A stretch of 16,093 nucleotides of DNA from Pavlovales sp. CCMP2436 (lineage: Eukaryota; Haptophyta; Pavlovophyceae; Pavlovales): NCBI GenBank assembly GCA_026770615.1, contig MU631345.1, positions 247,833-263,925 on the forward strand, given 5' to 3'. Of this stretch, positions 1-8,401 are shown piece by piece (position 1 is the stretch's first letter; every line of letters begins with the position of its first letter). A program made the position numbers and the translations under genes. The notes below the pieces were generated by a model. It was not told the DNA's origin, did no database searches, and worked only from the letters and a program-made list of their open reading frames with translations.

Positions 1-215
1 AGAGGGAGCCGAAGGAGCCGAGACGTCGAGCGCGAGCGAGTCCACTTGATGGCGGGTTTGGGTTTTGAATGCCGTGAACTTGTTCGCGCGTGCAGGGCGC
101 GGACCGCCGCGCGGGAGCGCGGTGGAAGGACTAGTTGAAGAAGGAGCCGAAGGAGCCAAACCAGGCAACGCAAGGCCGTCCGGCCGAGCGCGAGCGAGCG
201 AGTTCATTGGTGGTA
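1..215. other. GC-rich left flank with duplicated coding-like segments
   Basis: GC-rich host-like DNA that ends abruptly where AT-rich sequence begins after the GGTGGTAAG at 208-216. In the forward frame around 120-215 it reads as an Ala/Glu/Gly-rich peptide ending ARASEFIGG. A shorter related stretch (EGAEGAE, then SASES) lies at 2-57 and runs into a stop. No complete gene is visible. The boundary could be the edge of the integrated AT-rich segment. Confidence 0.5.
165..211 (+). repeat. 47-bp dispersed coding-like repeat (ASEFIG), copy 1
   Basis: Closely resembles the reverse complement of 15635-15681. Both read N-A, a short variable stretch, then R/SARASEFIGG or SARASEFIGN, with a shared 3' end GCGAGTTCATTGGT. 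The copies lie in opposite orientation near the two ends of the window. This suggests a dispersed repeat or paralogous exon rather than chance. Confidence 0.55.
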
Positions 216-278
216 AGATTATATCCATCAGACATCTATACATTACCTTAGATTAAAAACAATCATATATATTAGGAG

Positions 279-357
279 TAATACACGATATAATCGAAAG
301 ACGCCAGCTTGAATCCCTATCAAAAATATATTAAGAGATAATACACGATATAATCGA
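279..357. repeat. 60-bp-period duplication at the left edge of the AT-rich island
   Basis: The 19-mer taatacacgatataatcga occurs exactly at 279-297 and 339-357. The preceding bases (atatattaggag and atatattaagaga) are also similar. The DNA between the two copies contains a fragment of a host dispersed repeat (300-330). Confidence 0.75.
300..330 (+). repeat. Fragment of the 339-bp dispersed repeat inside the AT-rich island
   Basis: gacgccagcttgaatcccta and the next few bases are identical to segments of the repeats at 12983-13321 and 15742-16062. The following A/T-rich stretch is also similar. Its presence ties the AT-rich island to repeats of the same genome. Confidence 0.75.
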
Positions 358-417
358 TGTATTGTGGACGTTAATAATCCCGTTAGTAATTCTGCTATTC
401 AAATATTTTAACGTTAA

Positions 418-525
418 AAAAATGAAGAGATTTCTGACGATGATCTACTAATTAAAAAATCGAAAGAACTCGCGATAGTTATTATACAATGTGCGTATCG
501 AGAATATATGAATAAAAAACTATAG
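418..525 (+). pseudogene. C-terminal remnant with an IQ-like motif
   Basis: An open frame of about 35 codons reads NEEISDDDLLIKKSKELAIV, then IIQCAYREYMNKKL and a stop at 523-525. IQCAYREYMNK fits the IQ calmodulin-binding pattern (I-Q-x3-R-x4-K), with Glu in place of the usual Gly. The same frame continues upstream to about 361 but is cut by stops at 409 and 415, so this looks like the tail of a decayed gene. It has the AT-rich codon use of the island and overlaps the end of the convergent minus-strand gene by a few bases. The parent protein is not recognised. Confidence 0.35.
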
Positions 526-1665
526 ATTTATCATATCATCACGGTCTAGGTCCTTTGTTGCATAGGCAACAGTCATGCTCGTTACATTATCTGATATCCA
601 TGTCTTATTTACTGCTTCAGATATATTGGGATTTAACACACCGAAGTGTAGTTTAGAATTGTTACTAACTATAGGCGTAGAACCGCCAAATGGAGTTTTA
701 GTTGTTCTTGACGTTCTGTTATCAGGTAGATAAATCTTGAAATCTACGATGTTATGTGCTTCGGCATAGCCTGTAATTCTTAACAAATTATTTTCAATTC
801 CTCCACTACACGACATATCAAAACCAGTGCTTGTATTAGTCGATGTCGTCGTTGATTTCACATTATTAAAATACAAATCTATTAATATCTTGTTACCGGT
901 ACCATCTAATCAATTAATAACTATTTCTACCTAGACCCAAGCACTAGTGGATATTATGCCATCGTTACCAGAGTAGTTGGTAAAAGCATTAAGCTGAGTG
1001 TAAATACCGTTAGCATCGATAAACACGTACGACAATCTTTGATTATTATTCCTGAACATCATACCTCTTAATAAATTGCTCACGTCTGACGCCGGCATCA
1101 CTAATTTTCGGTCGCTTACCGATTGTAAAAATGGAAGTGTCCTATGTTGCATTATTAATTTTTATTTTGAACAATATCCTCATGCCAGTTGCGTTTGCCG
1201 TCTTACTTGCTATCGGAATGAATGTATTAGTAGACGCAATGTTAGCAACTACGGTATACGGAGATAGGACCTTAATGTAACTATATCCAACGCCCAGAGT
1301 AGCGTCTGAGTATAACGTGTCTGTCATCCCTGTCCCAGATCTTACTAGTGTTATATTGCGACCACTGATATCGTAAAAATTTGTACTAAATCGATATTCC
1401 ACAAATGATGTAATAACGTCGACTATTTCCGAACTTAATTCTACGCCATCCAACCACATACGTGGTAAACCTGCCTGGTAAAAAATAATACAGATCGATT
1501 GACTTGTATTGCTATTGCAACGAAAATTGCATGTGTTCGTCAAACCGGTAACTGATCGTCGTCTTACAGTCATCGACCATTTTATGGATTCATTTACGAA
1601 AGTTGAAGGCAGTTGACTGTAATAAATAACGTTGGGTTCTACAATATATATAATTAATATAATAC
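520..1665 (-). pseudogene. Decayed beta-rich virion or lectin-like surface protein
   Basis: Three minus-strand pieces read in order: about 1665-1142, 1152-931 and 895-520. They are separated by one frame change near 1150 and by stops around 880-930. The first piece contains FVNESIKWSM, then a Cys/Asn/Ser stretch and MWLDGVELSSE, which resembles the Trp-strand and 'DG' turn of LamG/concanavalin-like domains. The last contains DGTGNKILIDLYF and a Thr/Ser/Asn-rich beta-like stretch. Asn, Ser and Thr are abundant, as in algal-virus fibre and receptor-binding proteins. No signal peptide or catalytic motif was found. The frame may run back into the gene at 1674-2331 across another frameshift. The fold is inferred, and no family was assigned with confidence. 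Confidence 0.5.
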
Positions 1666-1673
1666 CGAGTTCT

Positions 1674-2331
1674 TTACATGAATCTGACGTCAGACCATCC
1701 TGTTGCTTTCTTCCAACCTATTTTGCTTCCAACATTCACTGCTTTAATCGGTGGATTTCCAAAATGTTTTTTCATACTGTCGTTTATCACTTTCGCGCCA
1801 ATTGACCCAAATTTTGAAGACCTTTCGAAATGAAGTTGAAGAAATTTGAAATACCTCCGATATCCATATTGAGACCAGAGGGACTAAATTGCGAGGTTAT
1901 TATAATGTCAAATATAATAGTAAACGCACTTTGACCAATGTTTTGCGTTTGATTCGAATCTCCAAAACTCATTAAATGACTAAAGGCAATGCTATCACTA
2001 CAAGTTAGATATATACTCATACTGTAAGCATTTGATGGTACGCTAACCAAACACGAAGCACCGTCTTGCCTACTATCGGCACCCGTAGCATTTTCATTAT
2101 ATGGTATCGCAAAGTATGACGACCCTGTACGCAAAACCAAATCGTTATCTCCAACGGCAAGATTATCTAAACCGATTTCATTTTTATAAATTAATGTTAT
2201 TGCTTTTATTGGACATATATACGTTGCCAATGTTTTATATTCCTTATTGTAATTTAAACATTCTGTTGATAATCGGTTAGACGTCACAGATTTTCTACAC
2301 ATCTTCACATTCATAAATGACTCTCCATATG
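1674..2331 (-). pseudogene. Virion-like protein with a C-terminal frameshift
   Basis: The main frame starts at ATG 2314 and runs 175 codons to a stop at 1787. Just before that stop another frame takes over (GSIGAKVINDSMKKHFG, then IGWKKATGWSDV) and stops at 1674. The first part is Ser/Asn-rich with likely beta structure (SPSGLNMDIGGISNFFNFIS). The tail is basic. This suggests a protein of about 210 residues with one frameshift near 1800. Its size and style fit a minor structural protein of a polinton-like virus or virophage, but I see no diagnostic motif and do not name it. It lies between two other minus-strand virion-like genes. Confidence 0.5.
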
Positions 2332-2352
2332 TATATTTTTTTTGATGTAGTT

Positions 2353-2892
2353 TTATATTATATTTTCAATTATATATATTGTTTTAGTCAATTGAACTGA
2401 AGCACTACTCCCGTTGATATACATCGTTAATAGTCTCGTTTTTGATATAGTAAAATTAAATCGTGTAACCCCAGATAATACATATCCAACATTATCAATA
2501 GTTAGGTGGTCCAATTCTGTTGAAGTATTCAATGTGTGAATATCGCAATTAACACTGGATGTACCTGGTATATTTTGGAAATCAAACGATAAACCTCGTA
2601 TAAATTCAAATTTGCTAGGCATTGGTGAATCTAGAATGGTCGCAAATCCTATGGAAAGAATCAAGTCGTATGAATATGGTACAACACTATCATTAATATA
2701 AATATACAAAAAACTGTAATCTTTTACATCAAATCTATTCAATTCTCTCAACGGAAACTGAACATTGGCGTTATCAACAATACAACATACAATGTTTGGA
2801 GGATATGGATTGAACACAGGTTTAGTTATATCATTTGATTTGAAGAATAATAGTACTACATCGTATGAAAAATTATTCGATACGTGATTATT
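2353..2892 (-). CDS. Unknown AT-rich-island protein, beta-rich, probably 5'-truncated
   Basis: An open minus-strand frame of about 180 codons runs from 2892 to 2353. It has no clear ATG at its start: the first usable start is GTG at 2817, and coding-like sequence (NNHVSNNFSYDVVLLFF) extends upstream of it. The C-terminal half has alternating hydrophobic and polar residues, including GYVLSGVTRFNFTISKTRLL and MYINGSS, typical of a beta-sandwich. It is not recognised. It may be an N-terminally damaged virion protein, perhaps once joined to the next downstream frame, which begins only about 20-40 bases later. Confidence 0.5.
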   Translation of the reverse strand, partial: NNHVSNNFSYDVVLLFFKSNDITKPVFNPYPPNIVCCIVDNANVQFPLRELNRFDVKDYSFLYIYINDSVVPYSYDLILSIGFATILDSPMPSKFEFIRGLSFDFQNIPGTSSVNCDIHTLNTSTELDHLTIDNVGYVLSGVTRFNFTISKTRLLTMYINGSSASVQLTKTIYIIENII

Positions 2893-2944
2893 TTATTACT
2901 GGTAATAATATACGGAAAACGAATGTGAGGGTGTGAGTGTTTAA

Positions 2945-3925
2945 TTTAATTCAACAACTATGCGATTAAGATTTTCTCGTTTGGGTAGTTTTAGACGAAC
3001 TTTCGCTCTAGAAAATATCGATACAAATATCTGGCATCATTATGATATAGTTAGATCCAGTTATGGAGAAGTTGATATTTATATCGATAAAATATTACAA
3101 ACATATACTACATCAGGTGCCGTAGAAAATATTTTGAGATTATTCACTTCAGACAATACAACCATAAACTTATTACAAATATATTCAAACGCATCACTTC
3201 TGTCAGATTTCAAAAACATTCCTGAAGCCTACATTACAAGAGATATTAATTGATGATTTGGCGCTAGCATTAGAGACTCTATTTGTCGAGTATTTATTAT
3301 ACGATAATTTAGACACTTCAGGAAATGCTAAGCACTTATCAGGCACGATACTCGAACAGGGTCGCGATATTGACGGTTACCAATGGTTAAGAAAAGGCGA
3401 TATGAGTGCTTTTACATGAACTTATGATAATGTCAGGCCAATAATAGCAATTTCGACTGAAGGCTTGGGTTTTACAATGAGCTTTGACGTAAGGCTTAAT
3501 CAAACAGCTAAAAATCAAAAATCCTCTATTTGTGCGATAGGAACGTTGAAAAATATTGGTTACACAACTTCGTCAACGAACACAATTCCGAGTGGTCTAA
3601 ATTTTTCGAATTGTAAATAATGATTGATTTCAATTTCTCTTTTGCGACCTAAATACGAATTATAGTCAGTTTCATACATATCCAACATCAATTCTAAGCA
3701 CTACAAAGTGGACGAATATAACCATTCAAATACCGAGTCCATCGAGTGTCGACCTACTATGTTGGGTTAACAGAATATCGACATCATTATTAGATAGTGG
3801 TCAAGATATCAGTAGATTCAATTGAAGATGAAGTTCTACTGATCGGTATAAATTTCGGATATGCGTTATATGTACAGACAGTCCATATTTATCAAATATA
3901 TAAATATGGTGAACTGATACAATAA
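2945..3925 (+). pseudogene. Decayed LamG/concanavalin-like lectin-domain protein
   Basis: This is a plus-strand gene in pieces. 2945-3253 contains NIDTNIWHHYDIVRSSYGEV and DIYIDKIL, the classic W-H-H-hydrophobic strand followed by a Y-I-D turn of LamG-like jelly rolls. A second frame (about 3240-3620) carries LYDNLDTSGNAKHLSG and GLGFTMSFDVRL, with one in-frame TGA at 3417-3419 and a stop at 3618. A third (about 3697-3925) has KWTNITIQI and INFGYALYVQTVHIYQIY, again a LamG-like end. I infer a two-domain glycan-binding protein broken by at least two frameshifts and two or more stops. Such domains are common in surface proteins of algal DNA viruses. It converges on the fibre-like gene to its right. 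Confidence 0.55.
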
Positions 3926-4044
3926 GATCAAGTGATTTTGTAAACGGGCGTTTAGATTCGATAGATCCACCGATGACATTATCGATCGTTGAGCAAACAC
4001 AGAACCACATTGATTTAAGAATTCAAGCAATCAATAACACACAT
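3926..4044. other. Short ambiguous stretch between convergent broken genes
   Basis: Neither strand gives a convincing product. A minus-strand open frame (3801-4010) overlaps the stronger plus-strand lectin signal and is probably its shadow. The plus-strand frame from 3945 reads VNGRLDSIDPPMTLSIVEQ and could be more lectin-gene debris. Confidence 0.35.
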
Positions 4045-5761
4045 TCAATTTTTTTTAAGTTTATATAACAAGGTATTAATCAGAGCATCATTGATAAGCA
4101 AACAGAAAATTCTACTCGCAGGAGCAATAGATTTAAATGCCATATCTCTAGCGCCAACTTCTTGGTTTAAAGGGTTATTGACCGCACTATACGACGTGAT
4201 TGGCCAGTTACCAAGTCCGTGAACTTCATCAACCGCAGTAGTATATCTAAATACCAAATATTTACGATCGATCAAATTTGAAATTTTTACGATCAATGAT
4301 AAGGATCCAAAAGCGTTTCGACCATACCATCATCGATTTGAATATATGACTTATCAGTTAAATGTTCGTATTTATATATTTCTTGATTTGATCCTATGTA
4401 AGTGAGATAGTTGCCTTGTCCAGAAGAGTCCATGTTTATTGATGAATCTATATTCAGCCCAACCAGATTCTAGTCGATTCACAATCGGTTCTGCGGACAT
4501 ATTCACAATGGTCCCATATGGTATTTGCTTTGAAAATGGTAGACGTAATGTGTATAAATTTAAATTACGATATGACATAAAACTGTCGAATTGCTGGGCA
4601 TAATCTAATTCAGCATTTGTGTTACTAGTATTAGATCCCAATTCTTGAACTTTCGTATTATATTCTGAAATATTTACTTTAGTAGCTATGTTATTATCAT
4701 AACGCGTATTCGAAGATTTAATTACATTACTTAGATTTATAAAGTTGGTTTGATCGGTTTTAGTATCTATGCTGTAATCAGAAATATTTAATTTTAATGC
4801 TATATTGCTCAATGTATTTGCATTATCTGAGTTGTAATCTACGGTATTAACCTTCAATGCTATTTTATTAACATTTGATAAAACAACATTCGATAAGCTT
4901 ATAAATTTCCATCGTTATTTACTGAACTAGTTGGTCTATCTTGCAAATCTAAAGTATTAGAATCATAACGCGTATTCGAAGAGTTTATGACATTGCGTAA
5001 CGTGTTGAACATTGACCCATTCTCTTTACGATAAATATGTATCAGTGTCCTGAATTGTGTAATTTGATAATTTGTTATTATTTGATGTAATCGCTATGTC
5101 ATATTTATTATTTGGCGAATTTACAACTAGATAATATGCGTTTGTATCGATTAAAGTTGCAATGTCTGCTATATTATGCTTTATAACATCAAAAGCGTTA
5201 GAGTTAGCTATGACTCTACCATTCAAATTCAAAAATCCAGCGTCAATTTTATTAACAACCTGCCCGTCTAGAGTCATGCCTCCTGATAGTAACGAAGCAT
5301 CCACGATGTATTTTATATCCCCATGTTCATTCAATGAATTATTTATAACACCATTTGCGACATCTTGTTAAAGATCCTTATAAGCCTGTGTAGTGAGATA
5401 CTTGTTGAACTCTCCTTTTGATAAATATGTATTAGCTATATTTTGTTTTTGATAATTCTTAGATGTAATATATTCTAAGGACAATAGCCGCGAATTGATA
5501 GCTTGATTTGATGATGTCAATTCAGTATTTATCACAGATATTTTACTATTTGTATTTTCTATATTTCCATTTGTTGTTTCTTCCGTTTGTTGTTGTTAAA
5601 TTTCCATTTATTGTAATAATCGAAGAATCAATTTGACCTATTTGATCGTTCGTTTTAGGTTTAAACGAATTAAATGAACTACCTAATGAGGTTATCTCCG
5701 TTGTATTAGAGTTTGTAATAGCCTTCAGTTCTAAAAAAGCTTGTTCGCCAAATACTGACAT
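4045..5761 (-). pseudogene. Decayed long fibre-like coiled-coil structural protein
   Basis: One gene can be followed on the minus strand from ATG 5761 (MSVFGEQAFLELKAI) to a stop near 4045, through several frame changes (near 5580, 5030, 4900, 4420, 4300) and a single in-frame TAA at 5368-5370. The N-terminal half is heptad-like and rich in Asn, Ser, Thr and Ile (TSSNQAINSRLLSLEYIT; LSKGEFNKYLTTQAY), then SLLSGGMTLDGQVVNKI. Around 4700-4990 it has internal repeats (SNTRYDSNTLDL and SNTRYDNNIATK). The C-terminal half looks globular (SGWAEYRF; DGMVETLLDPYH; LVFRYTTAVDEVHGLGNWP). This is the design of a trimeric virus fibre or attachment protein of about 560-570 residues. It is divergent from the lipase and shares its intergenic region. 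Confidence 0.55.
4698..4988. repeat. Internal direct repeat in the fibre-like gene
   Basis: cataacgcgtattcgaaga occurs near 4698-4716 and again near 4963-4981. In the protein it gives the repeated SSNTRYD motif. This is an internal duplication of the coiled-coil section, not a separate element. Confidence 0.7.
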
Positions 5762-5855
5762 CTTGTATATATATTTGGACAAATAAATAAAGAATGCAAT
5801 TCATTTCTTAGCAGACCTATCAGAAGCGCATATATGTTTAGTACATATATGTAAG
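5762..5855. promoter_or_regulatory. Divergent intergenic region with paired CATATATG palindromes
   Basis: This AT-rich gap of about 95 bases lies between the divergent fibre-like gene and the lipase. The palindromic octamer CATATATG occurs at 5829-5836 and 5844-5851, directly upstream of the ATG at 5856. Position and symmetry suggest a promoter or binding site for the lipase side. This is inference only, since no known viral promoter motif was matched. Confidence 0.35.
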
Positions 5856-5905
5856 ATGTCAATATTGGATCGACTAAATCTATAAATATCGAACCTAACC
5901 CAATA

Positions 5906-6442
5906 TTGGAAAACGCTGTGACATATTTAAAAGCTTCCTATAGTGATGAGGATGCTATAACAAAAATGAAAAATATTGGTTATAAACATGATACTGATTC
6001 ATCTAATATAGAAACGAATGTTTGGATTCGAGATGGGAAAGCATTGATACTACATAGAGGTAGTTCAAATGCTAAAGATTTTTTGATTTCAGATGTGTTA
6101 CTTGCTACTAATTATTCGGGTTTAGACCCACGGGTTTGGTCAGCTAGGAAAATAACCAGACAAACACAAATTAAATATGATACAATTCCAGACCACGTTG
6201 GTCATAGCCTCGGTGGTTGGCTAGCGGAGATATGTGCCGATAATATGGCATACGTTTTAACGTATAGTAAAGGTGCTTCGCCATACCATTTTATTAAAGC
6301 TATATCTTCTCGTCAATTAGATGTTAGAACTCCTGGTGATTTGGTTTCATTCTTAAGTAAATTTCAAAACAGTAATTCGATAACTATATCAAAGAAAGGC
6401 AGAGGTTTCTTAGACGCACATAATTTGAATAATCTTGACTAA
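5906..6442 (+). CDS. Class 3 lipase-like alpha/beta hydrolase
   Basis: A 178-codon open frame counted from TTG at 5906. It stays open upstream to 5855, the first in-frame ATG is 5966, and a nearby ATG at 5856 lies one frame off, so the true start is uncertain. It has the lipase_3 pattern in order: an oxyanion-strand motif ILHRGSSNAKDFLISD (residues 48-63, compare RGT...D...D), the nucleophile elbow GHSLGG (Ser101), the acid in TPGDLVS (Asp145) and the base in DAHNLNNL (His172). All three catalytic residues are present. The family hydrolyses acyl-ester lipids. Without a clear signal peptide it could act in virion entry, release or host lipid turnover, which is inference. It is somewhat short for the family. 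It is the best-preserved gene of the AT-rich island, with uniform AT-rich codons. Confidence 0.75.
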   Translation: MENAVTYLKASYSDEDAITKMKNIGYKHDTDSSNIETNVWIRDGKALILHRGSSNAKDFLISDVLLATNYSGLDPRVWSARKITRQTQIKYDTIPDHVGHSLGGWLAEICADNMAYVLTYSKGASPYHFIKAISSRQLDVRTPGDLVSFLSKFQNSNSITISKKGRGFLDAHNLNNLD

Positions 6443-6639
6443 AATTTATAGAACATAAACGTTAACGCAGATGTGTTGTTAAACGTAAGCGGTGTAAAAT
6501 TCTCGTCTACCATTTCGATATCAATACAGTCAATTGAAATATTACGAAGTGGTTGAATTACAAATGGGCGATCGAACGGTATAATGTCACCATAGTTTGC
6601 GTACAGTGGTATCGATGCGATGATTTTTCTCGACGCCAT
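6439..6639 (-). CDS. Short virion-type protein fragment
   Basis: A 66-codon frame from ATG 6639 to a stop at 6439, convergent with and slightly overlapping the lipase. It reads MASRKIIASIPLYANYGDII, then LRNISIDCIDIEMVDENF and LTFNNTSALTFMFYKF. The ending, with beta strands and an 'IDIEMVDENFTPLTFNN' type turn, resembles C-terminal ends of small virus structural proteins. I cannot name the family. An in-frame TGA lies about 8 codons upstream, and the AT-rich island ends just beyond (about 6700), so it could be either a small complete gene or the tail of a larger truncated one. Confidence 0.45.
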   Translation of the reverse strand: MASRKIIASIPLYANYGDIIPFDRPFVIQPLRNISIDCIDIEMVDENFTPLTFNNTSALTFMFYKF

Positions 6640-7202
6640 CACACTGCTGTCATTTGCGTTATCTCAAATTGTAAAGATTTGTTAGAACACACATAAATTT
6701 GCTTAGAAAACAATATGTCCCACGTGGCCAAACGGAAGGCCCAGAGGCGGGAATTCAACCTCACAAAACCTCCCCAAACAAACCCACACAAAAAAGAGCG
6801 CAAGCATACCTAACACTCCAACAGGAAATGGAGCCGGAAGCAGCGTACTAACCATCGACAACACGCCAATTGAAGATAAAGCCGGACGCAGCAAAGTAAC
6901 CATTGACAACCCCTCCAAACGCCCACGCGTTCGAAAAGGCCGCCATGGGAAACCCAAGCCAATCATCAAATTGACACCAGCGAGAGCCTGGGAAATCGAA
7001 AAACTCTATGCAACCGTAAACCTCATGGACATGAACGTTGTAGGAGATGGGAACTATTTTCACTATGTAACCATGGGAATCGACGGCAGTGGTGCAAGCC
7101 ACAAACAAGCAGCAGCGAACCTCCGCGAACGAGCCATAGCCCACGCCCAGGCGCTACCCGAAACCGTCCAGAACCACTTGGACCTCAGACGGCTCGACGA
7201 AG

Positions 7203-7211
7203 ACCCAACAG
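7203..7211 (+). repeat. Left 9-bp target-site duplication
   Basis: acccaacag directly precedes the foldback element and recurs exactly at 8271-8279 on its far side. Confidence 0.85.
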
Positions 7212-7249
7212 AGATCAAATGTGACCTTGGATCCACTTGAAGGCGCTGC

Positions 7250-7513
7250 GGATCCGACCCGCATGCAGATCTAAACAAAATCGATTCGTGGATCCGTCAA
7301 AAAACAGATCCAAAATAAGCTATTTTCAGATCCGCCAAGAATCAGATCCAAAATAAGGCATCCACGGATCCGACACAAAAACAGATCCAGTAGTAAGCTT
7401 TATTCTGGATCCGACACAAAAACAGATCCAAACAGTAAGCTTCTTGCGGATCCGACCACAAACAGATCCATACGTAAGCTTCCACGGATCCGACACAAAA
7501 ACAGGTCTACACC
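7250..7513 (+). repeat. Tandem subrepeats in the left arm
   Basis: About six to seven degenerate units with the core ggatccgacacaaaaacaga, followed by a variable spacer often containing GTAAGCTT. The same units occur inverted at 7931-8230. Confidence 0.8.
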
Positions 7514-7560
7514 GATGTGACCCACGTTCAGGTGGAAGTAGGTCGTGGGCCCGATTGACG

Positions 7561-7710
7561 TGGGCTGCGGCGGCTGAGGTGGCTGCGGCTGCTGCGGCGG
7601 CGGCGGCGGCGGCCGCGGCTGCGACGGCAGCGGCGGCTGCGACGGCGACTGTGGCGGCGGCACCTGCGGCGGCGGCGGCAGCTGCGGCGGCCGCGGCCGC
7701 ACCGGCTGCT
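7561..7710 (+). repeat. GCN/GCG trinucleotide microsatellite in the transposon loop
   Basis: A nearly uninterrupted run of GCG, GCT and GCA triplets that would encode poly-alanine on the plus strand. It is the centre of the foldback element. It could be a captured host fragment or simple slippage expansion. I see no reason to call it coding. Confidence 0.75.
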
Positions 7711-7930
7711 AGCGCGTTGGTATGGCGCTCTCTCTCCGTTAGCCGAAACCACGATGGCGCGAGCCCCGCGTACTGTACGGGAGCCTGCTGTGGCAGGACC
7801 CGGACTTTACCGGACCTGGATCCGCTATGCAACTTTTGGATCTTACTCTGTGCACAGCTCTATTTTCGACGGATCCGTAGGCGCTCCCTTTGGATCTCTT
7901 TCTCAGGCCGGGATCTGCTGACTGACGCTA

Positions 7931-8270
7931 GGTTTGGACCTGTTTTTGTGCCGTATCCGTGGAAAGCTTACTGTTGGATCCATTTGTGGTCGGATCCGCA
8001 GGAAGCTTACTGTTGGATCGGATTTTGTGTCGGATCCGTGGATACTTTATTTTGGATCTGTTTTTTGGCGGATCCAGAAAAAAGTTTACTGTTGGATCTG
8101 TTTTTGTGTGGGATCCGTGGATGCCTTATTTTGGATCTGTTTTTTGGCGGATCTGAAAATAGCATATTTTGGATCTGTTTTTTGACGGATCCACGAATCG
8201 GTTTTGTTTGGATCTGAATTCGGGTCGGATCCGCAGCACCTTCAGGTGGAACCGTGGTGACATTTGATCT
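7931..8270 (-). repeat. Right inverted arm with tandem subrepeats
   Basis: The reverse complement follows the left arm unit by unit, including the distinctive pieces CGATTCGTGGATCCGTC and AAGGCATCCACGGATCC. The copies have diverged by point changes and by one extra unit of about 40 bp. Confidence 0.8.
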
Positions 8271-8279
8271 ACCCAACAG
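8271..8279 (+). repeat. Right 9-bp target-site duplication
   Basis: Exact second copy of acccaacag. Removing the element with one copy makes codon GAT from base 7211 plus 8280-8281, which keeps the OTU frame. Confidence 0.85.
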
Positions 8280-8401
8280 ATCCCTGTGGCAACAGCACCG
8301 CTCCCATGTGGTCGATGGCATACCAGGCAAAGGAAGGCGGTTGGATACACAACAACATGTTCTACAGCACAGCATTCATCCTACGGATCGACATAGCAAT
8401 G

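Larger units (their letters stand above)
7212..8270. mobile_element. Mutator-like (MULE-type) foldback transposon, nonautonomous, 1,059 bp
   Basis: The ends are inverted: the left starts AGATCAAATGTGACC, and the right, read in reverse, starts AGATCAAATGTCACC. 43 of the outer 49 positions match. The inverted arms run about 7212-7513 (302 bp) and 7931-8270 (340 bp). Both are built from tandem units of about 36-42 bp rich in GGATCC and AAGCTT, and the right arm has roughly one unit more. It is flanked by a 9-bp duplication (acccaacag), the size typical of Mutator-like elements. The loop (7514-7930) holds a GCN triplet repeat and no transposase. Open frames crossing the element are low-complexity shadows. 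It sits inside the OTU coding sequence. Confidence 0.85.

Noticed and set aside
2818..2890. Plus-strand GLVISFDLKNNSTT peptide as the start of the lectin gene
   Set aside because: It ends at a stop before the lectin piece and lies antisense to a minus-strand frame (2353-2892) with better continuity.
3801..4010. Minus-strand 69-codon frame
   Set aside because: It overlaps the better supported plus-strand LamG-like end (INFGYALYVQTVHIYQIY) and has no motif.
7444..8217. Long plus-strand open frame with poly-alanine and repeated 'RIR/WICF' segments, and overlapping frames on both strands
   Set aside because: It is made entirely of the GCN microsatellite and the tandem units of the foldback transposon. 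The peptide repeats mirror the DNA repeats.
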